Source: Planctomycetaceae bacterium UBA969
GTDB taxonomy: Bacteria > Planctomycetota > Planctomycetia > Gemmatales > Gemmataceae
Reading direction: 5' to 3'
Assembly (NCBI GenBank): GCA_002303765.1
Contig: DBCB01000238.1
Location: forward strand, 1-5,447
DNA length: 5,447 bases
The notes below the pieces were generated by a model. It saw only the letters and a program-made list of their open reading frames with translations. It was not told where the DNA came from and did no database searches. Positions 1 to 5,447 of this stretch are shown here, piece after piece (position 1 is the stretch's first letter; each line of letters begins with the position of its first letter). A program made the position numbers and the translations under genes.

Positions 1-133
1 ATCCTGTTCGATTGTAAGGGATTTTTGCAGGATCCACCTCGAAAGTTTTATTGTCGGGCAAAAAAGTTATATTGAATTTCTTCTTGGGTTTTTCAAATTT
101 CGCTTGTTCGATATATGGATTTACACCAGCCAT
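1..133 (-). CDS. 2Fe-2S ferredoxin, N-terminal fragment (gene runs off the left edge)
   Basis: The 44 visible residues begin MAGVNPYIEQAKFEKPKKK and continue with FNITFLPDNKTFEVDPAKIP followed by YNRTG, with no stop before the window edge. This looks like the N-terminus of adrenodoxin/ISC-type [2Fe-2S] ferredoxins, where a first beta hairpin (xITFLPxxxTxEVDPxKIPY) precedes a GxPGSxLDIA helix and a CGGxCxCxTC cluster loop. Those cluster cysteines would lie outside the window, so the cofactor is inferred. Such proteins carry single electrons in the cytoplasm, for example to Fe-S cluster assembly or to oxygenases; the partner here is unknown. The start is supported by an AGGGAG Shine-Dalgarno sequence 5 bases upstream. 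The gene follows the small glycosyltransferase after a 72-base gap on the same strand, with no obvious functional link to it. No signal peptide is seen. The identification rests on recalled family resemblance over a short stretch. Confidence 0.72.
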   Translation of the reverse strand, partial: MAGVNPYIEQAKFEKPKKKFNITFLPDNKTFEVDPAKIPYNRTG

Positions 134-138
134 GAAAG

Positions 139-144
139 CTCCCT
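139..144 (-). promoter_or_regulatory. Ribosome binding site of the ferredoxin gene
   Basis: The minus strand reads AGGGAG, then 5 bases, then the ATG at 133-131. It is the best Shine-Dalgarno match in the window and fixes the ferredoxin start, which otherwise rests on a short partial reading frame. Confidence 0.7.
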
Positions 145-172
145 GAGTTATACGCAAACGTTACTAATAGTT

Positions 173-201
173 ATGTTAGAGGCTAAGGTGATACTTAGCA
201 A
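173..201 (-). promoter_or_regulatory. Weak candidate sigma-70-like promoter for the ferredoxin gene
   Basis: On the minus strand TTGCTA (201-196, 4 of 6 matches to TTGACA) is followed after exactly 17 bases by TAACAT (178-173, 4 of 6 matches to TATAAT). A start a few bases further on would give a leader of roughly 30 bases that includes the AGGGAG ribosome binding site. The position just after the glycosyltransferase stop codon is sensible for an independent promoter. In AT-rich DNA a match of this quality can easily arise by chance, and the host's consensus is unknown. Confidence 0.22.
182..199. repeat. Perfect 6-6-6 inverted repeat (possible operator or weak terminator)
   Basis: GCTAAG (182-187) and CTTAGC (194-199) are perfect inverted copies around the 6-base centre GTGATA. 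The dyad starts 6 bases after the stop codon of the small glycosyltransferase and overlaps the -35 and spacer of the weak candidate ferredoxin promoter. As RNA it would be a short stem with a 6-base loop, but no T-run follows on either strand, so an intrinsic terminator is poorly supported. A binding site for a dimeric regulator fits the geometry equally well. It may also be chance. Confidence 0.3.
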
Positions 202-205
202 TTGT

Positions 206-1258
206 TTATGCGCAACGACGCAATTCAGGGGTTGGGTTTTCAGGTGATTTGTTTCCTGTAATTAGCCATTTCCTTAGCTCGCTACGTGATGTTTTTCTGT
301 TCTTTTGTATGGTATATCGTGATTTTATGAATGCGGGCATGTTGTAAAGCAAAGATGCCAGAACATGGAAATATGTTTTAGCTATTTTTAATTTTTCTCT
401 TTGTACAATTCCTAAAAATAGGCCCTGAGTTACCCGGATGCATGATTTTATTGCGACGATTGCAAAACATCTTAATGCCATTCCCAGGGTGGCGTTTTTA
501 AGATTGATCAATGCCCTATTCCGCTCTACATGAAAAGTAAAAAAGTCTGACCATTCACCCGAACTGCCACAATGGATATGGTAGACAACTGTTTCAGGGG
601 TGTAAACACAGCGCCAATTTTCAAGTTTAGCACGCCATGCGAGGTCTAAGTCTTCGTAATACATGAAAAGTCGTTCGTCAAAATTTCCTATTTCGTGTAA
701 CATTTTTTTTCTTAGAAGTACCGATGCCCCGCAAGCGCCGAATACATCTTCTTTCAGATTATATTGGCCTATATCTTTTTCTCGGAACCCTCGATCGTTA
801 CCTCTACCATCGTTTAATAATTGCAACCCAGTGCTGTTAATGGTTTGCCTATCTGCATGGAAAAGAATTTTGCAGGTGACTAATCCGATGGCTTTGGACT
901 CTAGCATTGTGGCAGCGAGCGTCGAAAGCCAATTTTCTGGAACTTCTGTGTCATTGTTGAGCAGGGCAAAGAACTCGCCATTTGCATGATCAAATCCAAG
1001 ATTATTGCCTGCTGCAAAGCCCAGATTTTTTTTTGCTTCTATAATCTGTATTAACGGCCAATTATTTCGAATGAATTCAACTGAACCATCTGTTGATCCG
1101 TTGTCTACAAGAATCACTTCATAACTTGATGACGGGTAGCTTTGATTTTTAAGTGAAGCTAAACAATTTTGGAGGAATCGTAAGCCATTGTAATTCACAA
1201 TAATTACAGAAATAAAAGGGGAGTTTTCATTCTCAGGTTTGTTATTGGATGATGTCAT
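206..1258 (-). CDS. Family 2 glycosyltransferase, WbbL/rhamnosyltransferase-like
   Basis: This complete 350-residue protein is predicted to transfer one sugar from a nucleotide-sugar donor to a growing glycan at the cytoplasmic face of the membrane. The GT-A domain opens at residues 16-24 (ISVIIVNYN), with the nucleotide-binding VDNGSTDGS at 51-59, the metal-binding DXD-equivalent LLNNDTEVP at 99-107 (D103), and the catalytic-base region FMYYEDLDLAWRA at 198-210 (E202/D203). HIHCGSSG (227-234) and ERNRALINLKN (245-255) are typical of the WbbL/dTDP-rhamnosyltransferase group, so rhamnose is a reasonable but unproven donor. Residues 257-310 are rich in hydrophobic and basic residues and may associate with the membrane; the last 40 are basic and polar. 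The ATG lies 4 bases after the stop of the upstream glycosyltransferase and has only A-rich sequence (AAAAAATTAAAACC) before it, with no Shine-Dalgarno motif, so translational coupling is likely. The length is normal for the family. Donor and acceptor cannot be read from sequence. Confidence 0.9.
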   Translation of the reverse strand: MTSSNNKPENENSPFISVIIVNYNGLRFLQNCLASLKNQSYPSSSYEVILVDNGSTDGSVEFIRNNWPLIQIIEAKKNLGFAAGNNLGFDHANGEFFALLNNDTEVPENWLSTLAATMLESKAIGLVTCKILFHADRQTINSTGLQLLNDGRGNDRGFREKDIGQYNLKEDVFGACGASVLLRKKMLHEIGNFDERLFMYYEDLDLAWRAKLENWRCVYTPETVVYHIHCGSSGEWSDFFTFHVERNRALINLKNATLGMALRCFAIVAIKSCIRVTQGLFLGIVQREKLKIAKTYFHVLASLLYNMPAFIKSRYTIQKNRKTSRSELRKWLITGNKSPENPTPELRRCA

Positions 1259-1262
1259 GGTT

Positions 1263-3299
1263 TTAATTTTTTGTTGTGCGAATGCTGGGGGTTTCTGACT
1301 CTGGGTTTAGATTGGGGCTGTAAAATTCATCACCAGCCATCAATTGGTTGTTCCATTTAGATTTAAAGTAATTGATCTCTCTTTGAAAGCGGGAGATTTT
1401 TTCCGGTGTGTCTTCTGGGCCGCGTGTCTTGGATTCAAAATGGGTGTATTCTGCATGGGGCGTCCAAACCACAGAGTAACCCAGATCTCGAACTTTTAAG
1501 CACAAATCTATATCGTTAAAAGCAATTGCGAGGTTTTCATCGAAGCCATTAACTTCATCAAATGTTTTTCGCTTAATCATCAAGCACGCACCTGTCACAC
1601 AACTTACATTTCGAATAGTTGCCATGCGAAATCCGTAACCTAATTTCCCCTTTGGAGTATGTCGTAGGGTGTGGCCCGCAATTCCAGTCATACCCAATAC
1701 TACGCCTGCGTGTTGGATTGTGTTATCTGGATAAAAAAGAGCTGCCCCAACTGCGCCTGTTTCAGGTCGGAGGGCGTGTTCAGCTAAACGGAATAGGTTT
1801 TCCTTTTTGAGTGATTCAATGTCGTTGTTTAAAAACAGGAGTAATTCCCCGGTGGCTAATTTGGCGCCATAATTGTTGATTGCTGCATAACTGAAGGGTA
1901 GAGTCCAATTTATGATTTTGAATCGAGGGTCTTGTTTAAGTTTTTCATAAAGCTGAAATGTTTCGGTATCGGTGCTGCCATTTTCCAAGATTAAGATTTC
2001 TAGGTTTGGATAGTTTTCTGCAAGGATGGAATCCAAACAAGTGCGAAGGGTGCTCGCTTGATCTTTAGAAGGGATAATAATCGAGACCAACGGCCATTCG
2101 GTTGGGTGATAAATAGCTTGATAGAGACCAGTTGCCAAACCGTTGGAAGCCTGGCCAGATAGATTGCATCGATCTAAATGCTCCTGAAGAGCTTTTCTGC
2201 CTGCATCGTGGGCATAATTTTTAGCGTTTGGGTTACCTGCAGTGGAAGCTGGGTGAACTCGCCAATGATAGAGAATTTTTGGGATATGCACAATTTCGCG
2301 AGCTAATTCGCATGCTCGTAAAACAAGATCGTAATCTTGCGAACCATCGAATCCTTTGCGAAATCCACCAGTTTTATTAATAATTTCATTACGGAATACC
2401 AAAAGATGACAGATGTAATTGTGGCTTCGTAATGTATCCCATCCAAAGGATGGTTTGAATGTAGGGCTGAATCTTTTTTTACCATTTGCATTAATAAAAT
2501 CTTCATCGGAGTAGAGAATATCGATTTTTGTTTCAGGATGTTGCAATCGTGTGACTACTTCGTGCAATGCAAATGGGGCCAAGGTGTCATCGTGATCAAG
2601 GAGAGTGATAAAATCTCCTGAAGCAAGATGAAGTGCAGCGTTTGAGTTTCCTGCGATGCCAAGATTTTTGTCAAGAAACGCAAGTCGAATTCGGTTGTCT
2701 GATCGGGCGTAATCCGTCAAGATTTTTTTTGTTTGCTGGGAGGAACTATTCCCGTCTGCGATACAAAGTTCCCAATTCCCATATGTTTGAGCGCGGACGG
2801 AATCGATCATCTCTTTTAGACAATGGGTGGGGGTATTCCAAGTGGGGGTTACAATGCTTATTTTGGGCTGATACGAGAATAGATGTTGTCGTTGTTGTAA
2901 AAGTTCAGCGTTGTCAGGTTCGTTGAGCAAGATCCAATTTTCATAATTGGTGTGTAGTTCTACATTTCCTAATTGAGATTTTCTTGAAGTAATAAAGTTC
3001 CATGAATTTTTTAGCAGAGAAAAAGTTCCAGCAAGCATTTTTGATTGAATAGAGAGTGGTGGAAAACAAGTCTTAAACGCTGGGTCAAGCTTTTTGAGTA
3101 TTTTCCAACCGGGATGGTTATCGATACTTTGTAATTGCAAACGGAGTTGAAGAAGCTCGTTATCTTTTTGTGCCAGGCAAGCACTCAAGAACTGTATATG
3201 ATCGTAGGCGGGTTTAGTGATATTAGAGTCCTGTTCCTCTGCAACGATTTTAAAGGAAGCAGGGCTCGCGAGGTCAACGGGGTACTTTTTAGCTTCCAT
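1263..3299 (-). CDS. Bimodular family 2 glycosyltransferase (two GT-A domains)
   Basis: This complete 678-residue protein carries two GT2 domains in tandem, an arrangement common in O-antigen, capsule and surface-glycan clusters. Residues 1-145 are non-catalytic: a probable short coiled coil at 37-60 (LAQKDNELLQLRLQLQSI), a NHPGWKILKKL segment at 61-71, and NYENWILLNEP (118-128), which usually precedes the first domain. Domain 1 (146-350) has KISIVTPTWNTP, the metal-binding LLDHDDTLAP (233-242), YSDEDFI (263-269), GSQDYDLVLRA (319-329) and YHWRVHPAST (344-353). Domain 2 (403-625) has PLVSIIIPSKD, ENGSTDTET (439-447), FLNNDIES (489-496), NTIQHAGVVLG (526-536) and the acceptor-site AFNDIDLCLKV (593-603). 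Both active sites look intact, so it may add two successive sugars. No transmembrane segment is evident, which fits a cytoplasmic, membrane-peripheral enzyme. The ATG at 3299 has a modest AAGG at 3307-3310 upstream, and the first codons lie in an inverted repeat. Sugar specificity is unknown. Confidence 0.92.
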   Translation of the reverse strand: MEAKKYPVDLASPASFKIVAEEQDSNITKPAYDHIQFLSACLAQKDNELLQLRLQLQSIDNHPGWKILKKLDPAFKTCFPPLSIQSKMLAGTFSLLKNSWNFITSRKSQLGNVELHTNYENWILLNEPDNAELLQQRQHLFSYQPKISIVTPTWNTPTHCLKEMIDSVRAQTYGNWELCIADGNSSSQQTKKILTDYARSDNRIRLAFLDKNLGIAGNSNAALHLASGDFITLLDHDDTLAPFALHEVVTRLQHPETKIDILYSDEDFINANGKKRFSPTFKPSFGWDTLRSHNYICHLLVFRNEIINKTGGFRKGFDGSQDYDLVLRACELAREIVHIPKILYHWRVHPASTAGNPNAKNYAHDAGRKALQEHLDRCNLSGQASNGLATGLYQAIYHPTEWPLVSIIIPSKDQASTLRTCLDSILAENYPNLEILILENGSTDTETFQLYEKLKQDPRFKIINWTLPFSYAAINNYGAKLATGELLLFLNNDIESLKKENLFRLAEHALRPETGAVGAALFYPDNTIQHAGVVLGMTGIAGHTLRHTPKGKLGYGFRMATIRNVSCVTGACLMIKRKTFDEVNGFDENLAIAFNDIDLCLKVRDLGYSVVWTPHAEYTHFESKTRGPEDTPEKISRFQREINYFKSKWNNQLMAGDEFYSPNLNPESETPSIRTTKN

Positions 3300-3306
3300 G
3301 GAATTG

Positions 3307-3310
3307 CCTT
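3307..3310 (-). promoter_or_regulatory. Weak ribosome binding site of the bimodular glycosyltransferase
   Basis: The minus strand reads AAGG, then 7 bases, then the ATG at 3299-3297. It is short but well spaced and supports this start. The next in-frame methionine is far downstream, at residue 88, and using it would remove the N-terminal coiled-coil segment. Confidence 0.5.
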
Positions 3311-3328
3311 GATAAAAGCAATGTAACT

Positions 3329-3352
3329 TATTTAAACACTAAGGCTTAAATA
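3329..3352. repeat. AT-only inverted repeat in the gap before the bimodular glycosyltransferase
   Basis: TATTTAA (3329-3335) and TTAAATA (3346-3352) form a perfect 7-base dyad around a 10-base centre. It sits in the middle of the 86-base gap between the hydrolase stop codon and the glycosyltransferase start, nested inside the longer-range repeat at 3292-3362. All seven pairs are A-T, so as RNA the stem would be weak. It could be a regulator site, part of a promoter region, or simply a product of local AT richness. No GC-rich terminator hairpin with a T-run is visible in this gap. Confidence 0.25.
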
Positions 3353-3385
3353 GCATGGAAGCGGAAAAAGTGGCAAGAGGAAAGG

Positions 3386-5447
3386 CTATTTGCGCCATTC
3401 GTCGATAAGGGACGCTACTAGCCCAGTCCACCCAGTTTGGTGAGGTGCGCCAAGTCCCTCTCCGGTATCACCATTAAAATATTCGTAAAACAGGATATAA
3501 TCATTCCAATTGGGGTCATCTTGGAATTTTTTGTATCTGCCATGAACAGGGCGAGTACCATTTTTATTTCTAGCAAAAATTTTGATTAGCCTGTCAGCAA
3601 GGTCTTTAGCCATTACTTGGAAGGTGATGGAAGAGCCGTGAGAAGCTGGGGTGCTGACAGCGAACCTAGGTCCAAAAGCTTTGCCTAATTTGCGGATGGA
3701 TTCGATAAATAAGAAGGAAGTCGGGAACCAAATTGGTCCACGCCAGTTGGAATTACCACCTTTAAGTTTTGAATCACTTTCCGCAGGCTCGTAGCCAACC
3801 GAGATGCCATCGTAAACAAAAGGATTTTTAGCGTGAGCTTTTGAAAGGCTTCGAATACCAAAATCAGAAAGGAATTCAGATTCGTTATAAAGCCTGTGCA
3901 TAAGTCTGGAAAGTTGATTTTCATCGACAATGGTAAGGGCATAAGAAACCTTGCCATCTTCTTCGGTTTTATGCACCACATTTTTAACAAGATCTTGTCT
4001 GTTTTTAATGAACCAAAGAAAGTTGTTGGTAAATTCTTTGAATGGTTTGACCCATTCCATCTCAATTCGTTCGACAGCAAATAAAGGAACAAGGCCAACT
4101 AGAGATCGTAATCTGAATTTTTTAAAGTTTCCATCTGGGAAACGAAGTACATCATAGAAGAACCCGTCTTCCTCATCCCAAAGTTGATAATCGCGGTTGC
4201 CCATGTGCTTCATTGCGCCAGCAACATAGGCGTAATGTTGAAAGAACTTAATTGCAAGGCCTTCGTAAACTCGATTTTCTTTGGCAAGTTCGAGAGCAAT
4301 GCGCATTAGATTAAGGCAGAACATGCCCATGTACCCGCCCGCATCGGATTGTTCAAGAACAGAGCCGTCCGACATTTTCATGCTGCGGTCGACAACAGTA
4401 ATGTTATCCATGCCCAAGAATCCACCTTCAAACACATTATTACCTTGGCTGTCAACCTTGTTGATCCACCAAGCAAAGTTGATGATAAGTTTGTGGAAAC
4501 ATCGTTCGAGGAAGTCGCGGTCAGCTTTTCCTGTTTGGGTGCGCTCCATGTTGTACACGCGCCAAACAGACCAAGCATGAACAGGAGGATTAAGATCTGA
4601 GAATTCCCATTCATAAGCGGGTATTTGGCCGTTGGGGTGTTGGAATTGCTCAAATAATAGGAAATAAAGTTGTTCCTTGGCGAATTTAGGATCAACCCTG
4701 GCGATAGCAGGGCAAGTGAAAGCAAGATCCCATGCTGCAAACCAAGGATATTCCCATTTTTCGCAAGGTATTAATACGCGAAGCGAATTAAGATGGCGCC
4801 AATGCTGATTGCGAATAGTTTTTCTGGACTGAGGCGGTGGCGCATCAGGGTTATCACCATCCAGCCAGGTGTTTACATTGAAAATATAATTTTGTTTGGT
4901 CCAGAGTAGTCCACTAAAAGCCTGTCGCTGAATCATTTTTTCATCGGCAGTAGCTTCGGGCGGGTGAATGGATTGATAAAATTCGTCGGCTTCCTCTTTT
5001 CGAGTTTTGATAGTGGAATCGACATCTGCCAGAGGCCTGCTAAGTGTTACATTATCGGAAAGCCTCAAATGTAACACTTGTGTTTCGCCTGGGGCAATGG
5101 CAGGGAAGTGGTAGCAGAATGTAGATTTGGTTCCTTGATGTTTTGGGTTGATGGTGTTTTCGCCATTAACAATATGCCGATGGAAAGCGTCCTTGGTGTA
5201 GGGTTTTCTGGATAGGTTATCTTTTCCAAAAATAACAGGGCCGTTGGTTTCATTGTAAGTAAAAAGCGACATGCCGTTTCTGGGGCCATAAAGAATGCGT
5301 TGGCCTAGTCGATAGTAGGCAGGAATATCTTTAAGAGTTTCTACTTGAGAATCATCTGCCAAGATACTAATGAAACCGGGGCCTTCAGGCCCTTGAGAAA
5401 TTAAAGGCTCAGGGTTACCCTCAGGGGTCCAAGCCTTTTTATCCCAA
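3386..5447 (-). CDS. GH63/MGH1-type glycoside hydrolase (glucosidase-like), C-terminal part; N-terminus beyond the right edge
   Basis: The frame is open from the right edge to the TAG at 3388-3386, giving 686 residues. Bacterial members of this group are recalled as roughly 850-900 residues, so about 200 N-terminal residues lie outside. A TTG at 5362 could be mistaken for the start, but 28 sense codons precede it in frame (beginning WDKKAWTPEGNPEP), in keeping with the family's beta-sandwich region. In visible numbering, LFTYNETN is at 61-68, NGENTINPKHQGTKS at 94-108, KWEYPWFAAWDLAF at 230-243, HPNGQIPAYEWEFSDLNPP at 270-288, FEGGFLGMDN at 339-348, NSNWRGPIWFPT at 565-576 and YEYFNGDTGEGLGAPHQTGW at 654-673. 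These motifs belong to the (alpha/alpha)6-barrel of clan GH-G. The conserved acidic residues in WD, EFSD, LDN and YEYF are catalytic candidates; YEYF probably holds the general base by analogy with related enzymes. Relatives cleave alpha-glucosidic bonds in oligosaccharides or glucosylglycerate. The true substrate, and export, cannot be judged here. Confidence 0.88.
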   Translation of the reverse strand, partial: WDKKAWTPEGNPEPLISQGPEGPGFISILADDSQVETLKDIPAYYRLGQRILYGPRNGMSLFTYNETNGPVIFGKDNLSRKPYTKDAFHRHIVNGENTINPKHQGTKSTFCYHFPAIAPGETQVLHLRLSDNVTLSRPLADVDSTIKTRKEEADEFYQSIHPPEATADEKMIQRQAFSGLLWTKQNYIFNVNTWLDGDNPDAPPPQSRKTIRNQHWRHLNSLRVLIPCEKWEYPWFAAWDLAFTCPAIARVDPKFAKEQLYFLLFEQFQHPNGQIPAYEWEFSDLNPPVHAWSVWRVYNMERTQTGKADRDFLERCFHKLIINFAWWINKVDSQGNNVFEGGFLGMDNITVVDRSMKMSDGSVLEQSDAGGYMGMFCLNLMRIALELAKENRVYEGLAIKFFQHYAYVAGAMKHMGNRDYQLWDEEDGFFYDVLRFPDGNFKKFRLRSLVGLVPLFAVERIEMEWVKPFKEFTNNFLWFIKNRQDLVKNVVHKTEEDGKVSYALTIVDENQLSRLMHRLYNESEFLSDFGIRSLSKAHAKNPFVYDGISVGYEPAESDSKLKGGNSNWRGPIWFPTSFLFIESIRKLGKAFGPRFAVSTPASHGSSITFQVMAKDLADRLIKIFARNKNGTRPVHGRYKKFQDDPNWNDYILFYEYFNGDTGEGLGAPHQTGWTGLVASLIDEWRK

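Larger units (their letters stand above)
3292..3362 (-). repeat. Nine-base inverted repeat whose downstream arm covers the glycosyltransferase start codon
   Basis: On the minus strand (mRNA sense) GCTTCCATG (3362-3354) in the leader is perfectly complementary to CATGGAAGC (3300-3292), which contains the ATG and second codon of the large glycosyltransferase. The arms are 53 bases apart. Pairing would bury the start codon and place the AAGG ribosome binding site (3310-3307) in the loop. A second, AT-only dyad is nested inside. The inverted copies are directly visible; a regulatory role is inference. Confidence 0.4.

Noticed and set aside
663..989. Plus-strand 108-codon open frame
   Set aside because: It lies wholly antisense to the conserved GT-A domain of the small glycosyltransferase, has no family resemblance, and its composition is what the opposite strand of that gene would give.
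2633..2926. Plus-strand 97-codon open frame opposite domain 1 of the bimodular glycosyltransferase
   Set aside because: It is antisense to conserved coding sequence, and its serine/arginine/cysteine-rich content is typical of a shadow frame.
3339..3356. Tiny upstream reading frame (minus strand, MLFKP then stop) in the leader of the bimodular glycosyltransferase
   Set aside because: There is no Shine-Dalgarno sequence before its ATG and no attenuator-like run of one amino acid. A five-codon frame is expected by chance.
3347..3376. Possible promoter in the 86-base gap: TTGCCA (3376-3371) and TATTTA (3352-3347), 18 bases apart
   Set aside because: The -35-like box is good (5 of 6), but the -10-like box matches only 3 of 6 in very AT-rich sequence. 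It is not strong enough to list as a promoter.
3300..3385. Intrinsic terminator after the hydrolase gene
   Set aside because: No GC-rich stem followed by a T-run is present on the minus strand; the pyrimidine-rich CTTTTTCC stretch has no stem before it.
3685..4098. Minus-strand 137-codon frame inside the hydrolase gene
   Set aside because: It overlaps continuous GH63 coding sequence in another frame and has no recognisable domain; the GH63 frame is unbroken here, so it is not evidence of a frameshift.
4378..4740. Minus-strand 120-codon frame inside the hydrolase gene
   Set aside because: It is an out-of-frame shadow over the most conserved GH63 region (EYPWFAAWDLAF and NGQIPAYEW). It shows no recognisable domain.
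5360..5362. TTG codon as the start of the GH63 gene (658-residue version)
   Set aside because: The frame stays open for 28 more codons to the window edge, the upstream residues read as normal protein, and the family has about 200 further N-terminal residues. The TTG is internal.
1..5447. Search for CRISPR repeats, tRNA-like cloverleaves, transposon ends, toxin-antitoxin pairs or other defence genes
   Set aside because: No regularly spaced direct repeats, tRNA-like structures, terminal inverted repeats or small paired genes were seen by eye; the window is almost completely filled by four ordinary metabolic and glycan genes.

Overview
This window reads as an ordinary stretch of bacterial chromosome with moderate to low GC and all genes on the minus strand. 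In transcription order (right to left) it holds the C-terminal three quarters of a GH63/MGH1-type glycoside hydrolase (3386-5447, running off the right edge), a large bimodular family 2 glycosyltransferase (1263-3299), a single-domain family 2 glycosyltransferase (206-1258), and the first 44 codons of a 2Fe-2S ferredoxin (1-133, running off the left edge). Coding density is very high; the only gaps are 86, 4 and 72 bases. I see no RNA gene, CRISPR array, insertion sequence or integration site.

Organism: the host is certainly a bacterium. The ferredoxin N-terminus (MAGVNPYIEQA, then an ITFLPDNKTFEVDPAKIPY stretch) and the long bacterial GH63 enzyme resemble, from memory, proteins of the Verrucomicrobia/Planctomycetes and Acidobacteria groups. 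That placement is an inference with low confidence, because nothing in the window is a phylogenetic marker.

How the genes may work together: the two glycosyltransferases are separated by only 4 bases and are almost certainly co-transcribed, with the downstream one probably translationally coupled because it has no Shine-Dalgarno sequence. Enzymes of this kind usually add successive sugars to an O-antigen, capsule, exopolysaccharide or glycoprotein glycan at the cytoplasmic face. The GH63 enzyme upstream acts on alpha-glucosidic or related linkages in its family. Its link to the glycosyltransferases is positional only, and an 86-base gap with its own inverted repeats lies between them. The ferredoxin is probably a separate electron-carrier gene with its own leader and a good ribosome binding site.

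The most interesting non-coding signals are a 9-base inverted repeat whose downstream arm covers the start codon of the large glycosyltransferase, and a perfect 6-6-6 dyad between the small glycosyltransferase and the ferredoxin. I found no convincing evidence of a novel system in this window.
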